A stretch of 64,000 nt of DNA from G963556115 sp963675945 (GTDB lineage: Bacteria; Planctomycetota; SZUA-567): NCBI GenBank assembly GCA_963675945.1, contig OY780932.1, positions 186,001 through 250,000 on the forward strand. The letters run 5' to 3'. The translations under genes were made by a program, and so were the position numbers. A model generated the notes under the pieces. It was not told the DNA's origin, made no database searches, and saw only the letters and a list, made by a program, of their open reading frames with translations. Shown here in pieces: positions 24,565 through 34,355 of the stretch; the stretch's first letter is position 1; every line of letters begins with the position of its first letter.

Positions 24565-25593
24565 CTAGTCATTGATCTTGACCACAACCTTCACCGCCTC
24601 GCCGCTACGCATCATATTGATACCCCTCTCAGTATCCTCGATAGCTACCTCATGAGTGACTAACTTCTGAATAGGAATCAACCCCTTCTCAACTATACTT
24701 ATTGCCATAGGGAAGGTACCCTTGGTAATAAATTTACCGTGTACCGTTGCTTCATTAATAACCAGCGGCATCTGATTCATTACATCCCGCGCATTGGCAT
24801 TCAATCCGAAGAGTACAATATCGCCCCCCTTCTTGACCAGTGTAGACGCCTGCGGTAATAGCACCCCTACCGCATCTACGACTATATCGGCTCCAATACC
24901 GGTCTCTGCCATAATAACCTGCTGAATATCCTCGCAAGACGGATCAATAACTCTATCGGCGCCAAGTCCCAAGGCAAATTCGCGCCGGCTCGCCGTGATA
25001 TCTGAAACCAATACCCGCGCCCCAGCCGCCTTATAGATCAGCATAAATATCATCCCGATCGCCCCTCCCCCGAGTATAACCACATTCTCACCCGGGTGAG
25101 CCCGTACCGAAGTTGTAGCATTGAGCACACACGCCAGCGGCTCTACCAAGCAAGCCAGGTTTGCCGGAAGCTCGGGATTTATGTTATAGACCAGCTTCTC
25201 AGGTACACAGAGATATTCCGCCAGCGCTCCATCCCGGCTGTCACCAACGTGCTGAAAATTAGCGCAGAGATTTATCTTGCCAATACGGCAATAATGACAC
25301 TTACCGCACCACTGATTAGGGTGTACTACAACCGTGTCCCCAACCTGTACATTGGTTACCTCACTCCCGATCTCAGAGACTACGCCCATGCATTCATGCC
25401 CGATAATTACCCCTTCCTTGAAGAAGACCTGTGGCGGATTGGCCAGTCCGCGGACGTCAGTACCACAAATACTTACAGCCTGCACCTTGATCAAGACTTG
25501 ATCCGGCGCTTCGATCTCTGGACACGCTACCTCGCTAATATTCAGCACCCCCGCTCCGGCAAAGACCGCTGCCTTCATACTCTTGCTACTCAT
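24565..25593 (-). CDS. Zinc-dependent alcohol/polyol dehydrogenase (glycyl-radical operon)
   Basis: 342 residues, same family as the gene at 23463 but clearly divergent. It has CGTDVRGL and GHECMG (catalytic zinc), CGKCHYCRIGKINLC (structural zinc) and VVILGGGAIGM (NAD site). GGAG lies 6 bases before the ATG. It is the last gene of the long minus-strand operon, 86 bases after the ASKHA gene. A dehydratase-type glycyl radical enzyme produces an aldehyde or ketone, and this enzyme could reduce it or oxidise the precursor. That role is inference. Confidence 0.9.
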   Translation of the reverse strand: MSSKSMKAAVFAGAGVLNISEVACPEIEAPDQVLIKVQAVSICGTDVRGLANPPQVFFKEGVIIGHECMGVVSEIGSEVTNVQVGDTVVVHPNQWCGKCHYCRIGKINLCANFQHVGDSRDGALAEYLCVPEKLVYNINPELPANLACLVEPLACVLNATTSVRAHPGENVVILGGGAIGMIFMLIYKAAGARVLVSDITASRREFALGLGADRVIDPSCEDIQQVIMAETGIGADIVVDAVGVLLPQASTLVKKGGDIVLFGLNANARDVMNQMPLVINEATVHGKFITKGTFPMAISIVEKGLIPIQKLVTHEVAIEDTERGINMMRSGEAVKVVVKIND

Positions 25594-25679
25594 TGCCTGC
25601 TCCTTTATACCTAAGCAAATTTATTGATAATAGTATTCTACATTCCCACACACAAATTATGCTTACTCCAGATGAAAAG

Positions 25680-27461
25680 TTATATCAACTCACTCATGGC
25701 AAAGTACAGTGCTCCTACCGCCTGGGCAAACTGCGCCACCGTATACTCCGAACTCTGGCTGAGCTGCCGCATAAACGGTGAATTCGCCATATTCTCATCC
25801 GCAGCGACAAACTTTAGACCCGGAATCAACTCCGCCGCACCCTGCTGCATGAGCTCAAAGCAGCGCTTCTTCTTTACCAACCTTCCAAAGAGATAACGCT
25901 CTTTGGCTACAGGTTCGAGAATATTCTCGGTCTCCTGCCAGGTAACCGCCAGATGTTGCCCGATCTCCTTGAATATCCGCTCACATACCGGGCACTTCTC
26001 TCTATCCGGCAAAGACATTACATGCTCCAAAAATGGCTTGCGCAGATCCACCGGTTCAATCGGCACATACAACCCGCCGTCCTTCTCCACAATAAAGCCC
26101 TTCGCCACTAATTCCGCGTATAGATCCTGCCGCGACTCCTTGAAGTACTTGACCGCCAGCCTGAATACACCGCTCTGACTCGCATACTTCTGCACCGTCC
26201 CGGCAATCTTAGTACTAAAGTTATTGATACTCCTCAGATCATCCGGTTCATACTCAAGCTGATCATAACTGCCCAGATCTATCACATAATTATACGCCTC
26301 AAGCGGAATTTCAGGGATAAGCCCCCGTTCATCCACCCACCCGGTACCGAGTTCCGTACCCAGCGTATGCGCGAAAATTCCTTTCTTTACCGCCTCCTCG
26401 CCCTGCTCCAACGCCATCTCGACCGCTGCAGTATACGAGGCCATCGGACCGTCATTGGTCATCTTCACGACCCCTCCGGGTTTGCAATGCGGTTGCAGAC
26501 GTTCATCAAGATTACTGAGTTTTTTAAACTCTTCCTCATAATCAACCTCGGAGTTCTCCCGCACTCCCCGTTCTTTGAGCACCTCACCACCGACTACTTT
26601 ATTCCGAATAACAATATCTGGAAAACACATCCCGATACCGTCAAAGAGAAGTATTCTATCTTTATACAACTGCTCACCAACCGCAACACACTCTTCGATC
26701 TCAGCCAGACTCGCAGAGTTGGTCATGGCTTTAGCCAACAACTGCTGATAATCAGCCTCTACTCCCAGTACCATTGTAGTCAATTTCAACCGCAACAATT
26801 TCACCAGCGTTACAATCGGCGTGATCAACATCTCCATCAACGGAAAACCTGCCGGGAACCAGTCATACTCTTTGAAACAGAGTATTTTATCATCCAGCGC
26901 CAGCGCCAGCTTGATATCAGTTCCACCGACATCAATACCACAGAGTGCGCCCTTTACCCCCTCTACCGTCCTGATATAACTCAATTCGGGTTCAGTCCCT
27001 GCTGCTTCGGGTAATTGCTCCGGCTTTTCGTCAATATCATGATATGTAAAGGAAAACTTGAGCCCATAAAGATTTTCCAGCATTCTATCTGTTACATTCG
27101 TCGCCCGTGCATATTTTACCCGCGCCTTACGGGTCTCATCAATTCCAAAAAGCTCATCTAAATGTTCGATTAACTCACATAGTGCTTTATTACCCATATC
27201 ATAATATAACCTCATTCTTCTCCCACCCAGAGTAGAGAGAATATTATATATCTTGGCATACAGGTAATTCTGCACAAACTCATCTGTTTCACAACCGGTC
27301 GGTATGCTGATGACAAAATCTTTATGCACACCTGCATCAATAAGATCCAGGATACAGTATATCTCAGTCTTTGCCGAAAGTTCTGCAAATTCCTTATCGA
27401 CTTCGGATATATACACCGGCTCCCCGGACTTAGCTCTTGAGACAAACTCATCAATAATCAT
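25680..27461 (-). CDS. Large ROK-like ASKHA protein (kinase or activator) of unknown role
   Basis: 593 residues, almost twice the size of a normal ROK kinase. The first 170 residues are not recognisable. The ATPase/kinase core starts with CGIDVGGTDIK (174-184, phosphate-1), continues with DGIGMCFPDIV, TNDGPMASY (the position of the catalytic Asp motif in ROK proteins) and GTELGTGWV (phosphate-2). About 200 further residues follow, including a CPVC pair. Its ATG overlaps the stop of the activase gene by 4 bases, so it is tightly coupled to the glycyl radical genes. It may phosphorylate the sugar product, or act as an accessory factor for the radical enzymes. No direct evidence decides. Confidence 0.7.
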   Translation of the reverse strand: MIIDEFVSRAKSGEPVYISEVDKEFAELSAKTEIYCILDLIDAGVHKDFVISIPTGCETDEFVQNYLYAKIYNILSTLGGRRMRLYYDMGNKALCELIEHLDELFGIDETRKARVKYARATNVTDRMLENLYGLKFSFTYHDIDEKPEQLPEAAGTEPELSYIRTVEGVKGALCGIDVGGTDIKLALALDDKILCFKEYDWFPAGFPLMEMLITPIVTLVKLLRLKLTTMVLGVEADYQQLLAKAMTNSASLAEIEECVAVGEQLYKDRILLFDGIGMCFPDIVIRNKVVGGEVLKERGVRENSEVDYEEEFKKLSNLDERLQPHCKPGGVVKMTNDGPMASYTAAVEMALEQGEEAVKKGIFAHTLGTELGTGWVDERGLIPEIPLEAYNYVIDLGSYDQLEYEPDDLRSINNFSTKIAGTVQKYASQSGVFRLAVKYFKESRQDLYAELVAKGFIVEKDGGLYVPIEPVDLRKPFLEHVMSLPDREKCPVCERIFKEIGQHLAVTWQETENILEPVAKERYLFGRLVKKKRCFELMQQGAAELIPGLKFVAADENMANSPFMRQLSQSSEYTVAQFAQAVGALYFAMSELI

Positions 27462-28369
27462 ATTTTACTCTCCATAACCTCTTTCACCAAATTATTCTTC
27501 CGTGACATCTCCTCAACGCTGAAAGGCTCAAGTTCACCGGATAACTGGTAACACTCTTGGAGTGAGGAGTACTTATTCCCGGCCAGAGGATTGTAATTCA
27601 ACAATTCTATTCTCTGCTCTGGATTGACCTTTTTAACATACTCGGCAATAGCAACAATATTCTCATCATCCGCCGTATACCCCGGAATAAGTGGAATCCG
27701 CACACAGACATCAGCCTCAATAGACGTCAATAATTCATAATTCTCGAGTATCAGCCGATTACTCACCCCCACCACTTCCCGGTGCCGCTGATCATCCAGA
27801 ATCTTTATGTCCACATAAAAACAGTCCACAACTTCCGCAAACTTCTCAACCACTGCAGTAGGCGCATAGAGGCAGGTCTCAATCGTAGTATGAATCCCCT
27901 CATTCTTGCAAAGTTTGAGAACCTTGAGATTGAACCCACTCTGCACCAGCGGATCACCGCCCGAGATGGTTATCCCGCCGCCTGAGCCCTGAAAGAAGAC
28001 CTTATCCTTTATCAATTCCTTGAATGCTTCAGTATAATGAATTTTCCAACCATCTAACTTGAGCGCCAGTGCCGGACATGCCTCAACACAAGCACCGCAC
28101 TTGATGCATTTCTGCTTATTTATCTTAATCCCGTTATCACCGCTACTCAACGCCCCTTGCGGACAGCTTGCCACACACTTACCACAACCAATACACAGGG
28201 TTTCAAACCACATCAACTCTACTTCGAGTAAACGCCCTTCCGGGTTATGACACCACGGACACCGGAGCGGACACCCTTTAGTAAAGAGCGTACTCCTGAT
28301 GCCAGCGCCATCATGTAAGGCAAAACGCTTGATATCAAAGATCACACCCCAATCTGAATCTTCAGTCAT
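27458..28369 (-). CDS. Glycyl radical enzyme activating enzyme (radical SAM)
   Basis: 303 residues. The N-terminus has the activase start DIKRFALHDGAGIRSTLF and the radical SAM cluster motif CPLRCPWC (CxxxCxxC). An insertion with two ferredoxin-type clusters follows (CIGCGKCVASC and CIKCGACVEAC). GGGITISGGDPL and the later VDIKILDD are typical of PFL-activase relatives. It cleaves SAM to a 5'-deoxyadenosyl radical and installs the glycyl radical. It overlaps the end of the second radical enzyme gene by 8 bases. It is the only activase seen, so it probably serves both radical enzymes of the operon. Confidence 0.93.
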   Translation of the reverse strand: MTEDSDWGVIFDIKRFALHDGAGIRSTLFTKGCPLRCPWCHNPEGRLLEVELMWFETLCIGCGKCVASCPQGALSSGDNGIKINKQKCIKCGACVEACPALALKLDGWKIHYTEAFKELIKDKVFFQGSGGGITISGGDPLVQSGFNLKVLKLCKNEGIHTTIETCLYAPTAVVEKFAEVVDCFYVDIKILDDQRHREVVGVSNRLILENYELLTSIEADVCVRIPLIPGYTADDENIVAIAEYVKKVNPEQRIELLNYNPLAGNKYSSLQECYQLSGELEPFSVEEMSRKNNLVKEVMESKI

Positions 28370-30731
28370 AACTAGTCCTTGCTATAATCTCGGTCTGCAA
28401 ATCTGAAGCCAGTTCAGTAAAGTAGGCAGTATATCCCGCCACTCGTATCGTCATACTCTTATACTCCTCAGGATTCTTTTGTGCTGCCAGCAACTCCTCC
28501 CGGGTAACCACATTGAACTGCACATGAATTATCTTCAGTTCTACAAACAACTTGAGTAATGAGACAAACTTACTCTTATTCTCCTCATTCTTGAAGACAT
28601 CGGGGGAAAACTTCATATTGAGCAGTGTGCCGTTACTCCCCAGACTCGAATCAATCCTCGCCACTGACTTGAGCAGCGCGGTCGGGCCGCTAATATCTCG
28701 CCCATAGACTGCAGACATACCACCATCAGCCAACGCCGTACCACTCTTACGCCCATCTGGAGTCGCTCCAACATTGGCGCCCATGGGGACATGCGCCGAT
28801 ACCGTATAGAGTCCCATATGATATATTCCGCCCCGAATGTTGGTAAAGTCCTGCAAACGCCTAGCAAACAATTCTACCCATTTATTACCGATTTCATCCA
28901 CCCACTCTACATCATTACCGTACTTCGGCGCGTGATTGAGCAGGGTCAAGCGCAGCGGTTCACACCCGGCGAAATCACTTCTGAGCGCCTCCAGAAGTTC
29001 TTTACGCCCAACCCGTTTCTCGGTATATACCAGCTTTTTAAGTGCAGCCAGACTATCTGCAACATTTGCTGGCTGAATCGCCTGAATTCCTGAAAGATTA
29101 TACTCCGCCCCACCCTGGGTAACGTCTATACCTTTACCAATGCAATCATCAATCACCGACGACAAAAACGCAGAAGGCAGGATCTCGCCGTGAAGGCGCT
29201 CCACAACCTCACAACACCTGATCATCGGCTCAAAGAAATACTCTATCTGCTTGGTATAGGCCGCTTCCAACTCCTCATAGGTCGCATAGTCTTCTAGGGT
29301 ACCGAGCGCTACGCCCATGCGTTTACCGCTCAACAGGCAGACACCATCATTCAGCGTAAGCTCGAGCGCTTTCACCAGGTTGAACATCGCCGCATCACTC
29401 CAGCCAAGGGCGTTGCCGTGTGTAGTCAACTCCACACAACCGACAATGGCGTAATTGCGCGCGTCAGATTCGGAAATACCTTTACCGATCAAGGCCGGGA
29501 CTACAGCTTCATCATTGAAAATCTGCGGCATACCGCTGCCCTTGCCAATCACCGTTGCACATTTGTCAATAAACGCATCAGGACTTCCCGCAAAGAGACG
29601 AGCCGAAAGATTAGGCTGCGACAGTCCCAGATGCTCCTGGGCGCGCAGGAAGAGATAAGACAGCTCATTGGACGCATCCGCCCCGTTCTCGTCCTGCCCT
29701 CCAATAGCGACATTAAAGCCAATCGGAAATCCCGCAAAGTACTTGGCGCTGGAGGAGCTCCGTAGATATACCAGCTGATTGAATTTAAGCCACAGACACT
29801 CAATCAGCTCCAACGCCGTATCCATAGTCAATACCCCGTGCTCAATATCATGAGTAAAATACGGGTAGAGATACTGATCCATCCTTCCGGGAGAGAACGA
29901 TGAGGCATTGGACTCCATCTGGAGGATTACATATAAAAACCAGAGAGACTGTAGAGCCTGGTGCAGATTGGCGGGTGGCTCGGTCTGTAGCCGTGCACAG
30001 ACCTCGGCTACACTCAGATACTCAGCTTGCAGAATCGGATCTGCAGTAGTTTCAGCTAGGCTCTGCGCCAACGCTTCATACCTGCCGATGAATAGAATTG
30101 CCCCTTCCAGTGCGACAACCACACTCTGATAGAAACTCTGCTTCTCTTCACTACAGGACTCAAGTTTACCCCTGGCTTGAGCTAGCAAACCTGCCGGTCC
30201 AAGTTCGAGCCACTTCGCAGTATTGGGGCAAATATGCCCCTGCGCATGATCGGTCTGATTTATCTTAGCGACCTTGCCGATCTCCCGCTTGACACTGCCG
30301 ATCTCTTCCTCTACCTTGTCCTCAAGTGTCTTGCCCTGCCAATAAGGAAGAATCTGCTCGCGAAAGGTCGATATATCCTCTGGACGTACCCTGAACTTAT
30401 CCTGAGGTCGCGTATACAGATCTTCTATCTCAGCATCGACCCAGGATAGGCCCGATTCCGGGAATATCACTCCGCCGCGCACTCCGGCGGTTCTATTGCC
30501 GACAATCAATTCCCCCGGATCAATGCGAATGTCGATCTGCTTGAGGGAAGCATAGAGGCTAGTAGCGCGCTTCAGATTAACCGGCATATCTTCATTCTGC
30601 TTATAGACCTCGGTCACAATCAATGCCTGCTCAATAGAAGCATACCTATCTTCAGCCAGCATACTTGTCTTGAGCTTGCCTATCCTCTTACTCATTTCGA
30701 GTTGATTAATAGGTTCTATATACTCTTTCAT
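28362..30731 (-). CDS. Glycyl radical enzyme 2 (PFL-like; dehydratase/lyase type)
   Basis: 789 residues. The active-site thiyl Cys is Cys432 in AIVGCVELTTHG, with Glu434: the GCVE pattern marks dehydratases and C-N or C-S lyases of the family (glycerol and propanediol dehydratase, choline lyase) rather than pyruvate formate-lyase. The glycyl radical motif RVAGYTAYF has Gly766, 24 residues from the end. Substrate unknown; the operon imports a sugar-like compound, so a diol, polyol or deoxysugar is likely. It is about 40% similar by eye to enzyme 1 at 36507. No microcompartment genes accompany it. Confidence 0.92.
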   Translation of the reverse strand: MKEYIEPINQLEMSKRIGKLKTSMLAEDRYASIEQALIVTEVYKQNEDMPVNLKRATSLYASLKQIDIRIDPGELIVGNRTAGVRGGVIFPESGLSWVDAEIEDLYTRPQDKFRVRPEDISTFREQILPYWQGKTLEDKVEEEIGSVKREIGKVAKINQTDHAQGHICPNTAKWLELGPAGLLAQARGKLESCSEEKQSFYQSVVVALEGAILFIGRYEALAQSLAETTADPILQAEYLSVAEVCARLQTEPPANLHQALQSLWFLYVILQMESNASSFSPGRMDQYLYPYFTHDIEHGVLTMDTALELIECLWLKFNQLVYLRSSSSAKYFAGFPIGFNVAIGGQDENGADASNELSYLFLRAQEHLGLSQPNLSARLFAGSPDAFIDKCATVIGKGSGMPQIFNDEAVVPALIGKGISESDARNYAIVGCVELTTHGNALGWSDAAMFNLVKALELTLNDGVCLLSGKRMGVALGTLEDYATYEELEAAYTKQIEYFFEPMIRCCEVVERLHGEILPSAFLSSVIDDCIGKGIDVTQGGAEYNLSGIQAIQPANVADSLAALKKLVYTEKRVGRKELLEALRSDFAGCEPLRLTLLNHAPKYGNDVEWVDEIGNKWVELFARRLQDFTNIRGGIYHMGLYTVSAHVPMGANVGATPDGRKSGTALADGGMSAVYGRDISGPTALLKSVARIDSSLGSNGTLLNMKFSPDVFKNEENKSKFVSLLKLFVELKIIHVQFNVVTREELLAAQKNPEEYKSMTIRVAGYTAYFTELASDLQTEIIARTSYD

Positions 30732-30798
30732 CTCGTCTTATCCTTCTGCTATGCTATAATTTCCGACAGCCCACACTACCTGTTCAATATTTCCATAA

Positions 30799-31764
30799 CT
30801 AGACATCCTCGCGCTTACGCTTTCTTGAATAGCAATCAAGACAGATAATGGCCAGAATAACCAGCCCCTTCACCGCTTGCTGGATATAACCGCCGAGGCG
30901 AAGCATATTCATACAGTTATCAAGCACACTGAACACCAGAATACCGATTGCAGACTGTGGTATACCGCCGATACCACCGGCAAAAGAAGTACCACCGACA
31001 ACAACCGCACAGTTGACAATAAGCGCAGTCGTGTCACCAAATACCGATGAACCGGAGTTTAACTTTGACGATAGCAGAATACCGCCTAAAGCCGCCAGTA
31101 CCCCACTAAGAATAAATGCTATCCATTTAATCCGTACTACCGCAATACCCGAGTGCGCCGCCACATCATAATCACCACCGATAGCATAACAATTCCGTCC
31201 GAACTGAGTATAACGCATCAGAATATGCATCAAAACGAAGACGAGCAGCATAATCAGCACCAGGTTTGGTATCTGCCAGAAAAGCTTACCGTTAGAGATC
31301 ATCATAAAATTAAGGTTTGAACTAGATATCGGCACCGCATTGGTCAACTGCTGACAGACTCCTTTAAGCAATAACCCCATACCCAGAGTTATAATAAAAG
31401 GCTCGGTTTTCTGATGTACTACAAAGAAACCGTTGACAAAACCAATGATCGCTCCTACTATTAGCGACAACACCATCGCTATCCATATCGGCATATAACT
31501 CATCATCATGATTGTTGTAATCCCGGAAAGACACATAATGCCCCCGATCGAAAGATCACAACCACCACAAATAATAGTAACAGTCACTCCGAAACCAAGT
31601 ATAGCCAAGATTGACGAGGAACGTAACAGCTCAATCAGATTATACTTCGAGTAAAAATTAGTGCCGGCAAATAGCATCACCCCAAACATTACAATGATTG
31701 CCAGAAACGCCTTCTGCTGCATGGCAACCCTATATATTCTCTGTCCCAAATATTTATTATTCAT
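30799..31764 (-). CDS. Sugar ABC transporter permease, RbsC type (second of pair)
   Basis: 321 residues, BPD_transp_2 permease with the motifs VTIICGGCDLSIGG and YAIGGDYDVAAHSGI and eight or more hydrophobic segments. It starts 11 bases after the other permease and ends 67 bases before glycyl radical enzyme 2. The pair probably forms a heterodimeric channel, as only one ATPase gene is present. Confidence 0.93.
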   Translation of the reverse strand: MNNKYLGQRIYRVAMQQKAFLAIIVMFGVMLFAGTNFYSKYNLIELLRSSSILAILGFGVTVTIICGGCDLSIGGIMCLSGITTIMMMSYMPIWIAMVLSLIVGAIIGFVNGFFVVHQKTEPFIITLGMGLLLKGVCQQLTNAVPISSSNLNFMMISNGKLFWQIPNLVLIMLLVFVLMHILMRYTQFGRNCYAIGGDYDVAAHSGIAVVRIKWIAFILSGVLAALGGILLSSKLNSGSSVFGDTTALIVNCAVVVGGTSFAGGIGGIPQSAIGILVFSVLDNCMNMLRLGGYIQQAVKGLVILAIICLDCYSRKRKREDV

Positions 31765-31775
31765 TGATCAGTCTC

Positions 31776-32750
31776 CTACAGTTCTTTGCGATTATCAAGC
31801 CAGATAGCAATTACCAGGATCGCACCCTTCATAATTGTCTGTGTAAATGTCGAGACTCCTAAGAGATTCAGACAATTTGACATAAGTGTTATCAAGGCAA
31901 CGCCAAGCATAGTGCGGATAACACTACCCTTTCCACCCTTTAAACTTGTACCACCCACAACAACTGCAAGAATAGTATTGGTTTCATAATTGAGACCCAG
32001 TACCGGTGACGCAGTAGTAACTCTGGAAAAGAGTACAATTGAGCCGATAGCCGTCATCAGACCTGAGATGGTATAGATCAGCATGATACTCTTCTTGACC
32101 GGTATGCCGGAGAGTTCCGCCGCGACCTTATTACCGCCGGTAAGGGATATTGCCCGCCCCATATAGGTTCGCGTCTGAAAGATGTGCAGCACAATCAGAC
32201 TGACCAGAAAGATCAAAAACGATACCGAAACGAAACCAATACTACCACTGCCAATAGCTTTAAATACCGAAATATCACGTTTAATCCAGCTCATATGCTG
32301 CGTAGACCCATCCACTGAGAGTAGCGCCAGCGCCCCATAAAACAGACTCATAGCATAGGTAATAAATAGTGCCTCAGCCTGGGTCATCGCCCCGAAGATA
32401 ATCAGTATCAGACTGTTCAACAGCCCCATAGCCGCCCCGAGGCAGACACCGATAATCAGCGCCGGAAACTGCCCTAGCGGTTCTATCAGATATACCGTAA
32501 CCACCGCCACCAGTGAGATCATGCCCGCAATCGAGAGGTCGATAAACCCTCCTATAATTACAAAGGTCATTCCCAGTGCCACCAGACTGAGTGGCCCGAA
32601 CTGGCGCATGATATTGGTCAGGTTATCTCCCGTAACGAACTTTGGTTCGAGTATGGCGGTAATTACTACCAGAATTACAATGGCAATCAATACCAGATTC
32701 TCATTCAAGGTATCTTTATGTCTTTTACTTATTACAAATTGTGTACTCAT
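31776..32750 (-). CDS. Sugar ABC transporter permease, RbsC type (first of pair)
   Basis: 324 residues, BPD_transp_2 family with FVIIGGFIDLSIAG and SLTGGNKVAAELSGI. It lies 21 bases after the ATPase gene. Paralogous to the permease at 30799. Confidence 0.93.
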   Translation of the reverse strand: MSTQFVISKRHKDTLNENLVLIAIVILVVITAILEPKFVTGDNLTNIMRQFGPLSLVALGMTFVIIGGFIDLSIAGMISLVAVVTVYLIEPLGQFPALIIGVCLGAAMGLLNSLILIIFGAMTQAEALFITYAMSLFYGALALLSVDGSTQHMSWIKRDISVFKAIGSGSIGFVSVSFLIFLVSLIVLHIFQTRTYMGRAISLTGGNKVAAELSGIPVKKSIMLIYTISGLMTAIGSIVLFSRVTTASPVLGLNYETNTILAVVVGGTSLKGGKGSVIRTMLGVALITLMSNCLNLLGVSTFTQTIMKGAILVIAIWLDNRKEL

Positions 32751-32771
32751 TGTGCATATCTCCTCCCGGCA

Positions 32772-34253
32772 TTACCCGAGTGCCTTCTTCATAATTTCAT
32801 CGGGCGAATGCTTCTCAGGATCAAATTCACCTGTTATTCTGCCCTCACAGATAGTCAACACCCGATTACTCATACTCAAAACTTCAGGAAGCTCCGAGGA
32901 TATCAGAATAACCGCTCCGCCACTCTCGGCGATCTCTTTCATCAGCAGATATATCTCAAACTTGGCGCCGACGTCGATACCACGCGTGGGTTCATCCATA
33001 AAGAGAATCTTCGGTTTGATCTCCAGCCAACGTCCGATAATACATTTCTGCTGATTACCCCCAGAGAGGTTTACCGTCTCGGTACGCGCCGACGGAGTCT
33101 TGATCCGCAGTGATTTTATATGCCTTTCTGAGATCTTCTTTTCAGAACTACGGTTGATAAAACCACCCTTACTAATTCTGCCCAGAGCCGCCATGGAGAT
33201 ATTCGATTCCACTGTAAAGGGCAGCACCAGCCCCTGTAATTTTCTATCCTCGGGTACAATCCCCATACCGGCTCGTATTGCTTCACGCGGATTACGGATT
33301 TTTATCGGACTGCCCTCAAGGGTAAGTTCATGCCCTTTTACTTTATCCGCACCGAATATCGCCCGAATTATCTCGGTTCGGCCTGCCCCTACCAATCCGA
33401 CAAAACCGAGTATCTCACCCTTGCGGAGTTCAAAAGATACGTCTTTTAGCTTCTTGGTATTCAGGTTCTTCACTTGCAGCAGTACCTCTCCCGCACAACG
33501 TGGGCGTTCAGGAAACTCATTCTCAATAGACCGTCCAACCATCTTGGCGATCATATCATTCCTGGTTATATTCTCAATTGGTTGAGTATCGATGATACTG
33601 CCGTCTCGCAGTACTGTAACCATATCACAAAAATCATAGATCTCATCTAGTTTATGGCTGATATAGATTATCGATACCCCTCGCTCGCTCAATTGCCGGA
33701 TTATCTGCGCCAAGTGCTTCATCTCATCATCGGTCAGACTACTACTCGGCTCATCCATAATGATCAATTTAGAGTTGAAGGAGAGAGCTTTGGTTATCTC
33801 TACCATCTGCATCTCGGAGACACTGAGTTCCGAGACCATTGCATGCGTATCGATAGTACTACCGATACTGTCTAGGAGCTCTCGGGCTCTGGCATGTGTT
33901 CCGCGCATCCCCTTCATCTCACGGAATCTCCCCAACAGGATATTCTCACCCACACTCATCGTACTCACCAAATTAAACTCCTGATAGATAATACTCAGAC
34001 CACGGTGGAGTGATTCGATCGGCGTTGTAGACTCAATTTCCTGCCCATCAAAAATTATTGTTCCCTCATCCTTCTCATAAACCCCGGAGAGGATCTTCAT
34101 CAATGTCGACTTACCCGCTCCATTCTCCCCGACCAGTCCATGCACAGTCCCTCGTTTCACATCGAGTGAGACACTATCCAACGCTCTAACCCCGGGAAAG
34201 AACTTGGAGACATCTTTCATGGAAAGAATATATTCATCCTGCTTATCTTCCAT
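32772..34253 (-). CDS. Sugar ABC transporter ATP-binding protein, RbsA type
   Basis: 493 residues, two cassettes: GENGAGKSTLMK with MDEPSSSLTDDE in the first, and GLVGAGRTEII, LSGGNQQKCI and MDEPTRGIDVG in the second. Drives the two permeases downstream. AAAGGG lies 8 bases before the ATG. A stable hairpin (34282) separates it from the binding-protein gene. Confidence 0.94.
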   Translation of the reverse strand: MEDKQDEYILSMKDVSKFFPGVRALDSVSLDVKRGTVHGLVGENGAGKSTLMKILSGVYEKDEGTIIFDGQEIESTTPIESLHRGLSIIYQEFNLVSTMSVGENILLGRFREMKGMRGTHARARELLDSIGSTIDTHAMVSELSVSEMQMVEITKALSFNSKLIIMDEPSSSLTDDEMKHLAQIIRQLSERGVSIIYISHKLDEIYDFCDMVTVLRDGSIIDTQPIENITRNDMIAKMVGRSIENEFPERPRCAGEVLLQVKNLNTKKLKDVSFELRKGEILGFVGLVGAGRTEIIRAIFGADKVKGHELTLEGSPIKIRNPREAIRAGMGIVPEDRKLQGLVLPFTVESNISMAALGRISKGGFINRSSEKKISERHIKSLRIKTPSARTETVNLSGGNQQKCIIGRWLEIKPKILFMDEPTRGIDVGAKFEIYLLMKEIAESGGAVILISSELPEVLSMSNRVLTICEGRITGEFDPEKHSPDEIMKKALG

Positions 34254-34281
34254 ACCTCAAACCCTTTCAATAGTATACAAT

Positions 34282-34316
34282 AAGGCTCATTCCAACTTAA
34301 AGCTGAAATGAGCCTT
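34282..34316 (-). other. Intercistronic hairpin between binding protein and ATPase
   Basis: Perfect 10-bp arms AAGGCTCATT and AATGAGCCTT with a 15-base loop and no T-run after it. It probably protects or limits the message so that the binding protein is made in excess over the ATPase. Confidence 0.55.
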
Positions 34317-34355
34317 TAAGTTACCGATAAACTTAGTCTTCAACTCAATAATCTA

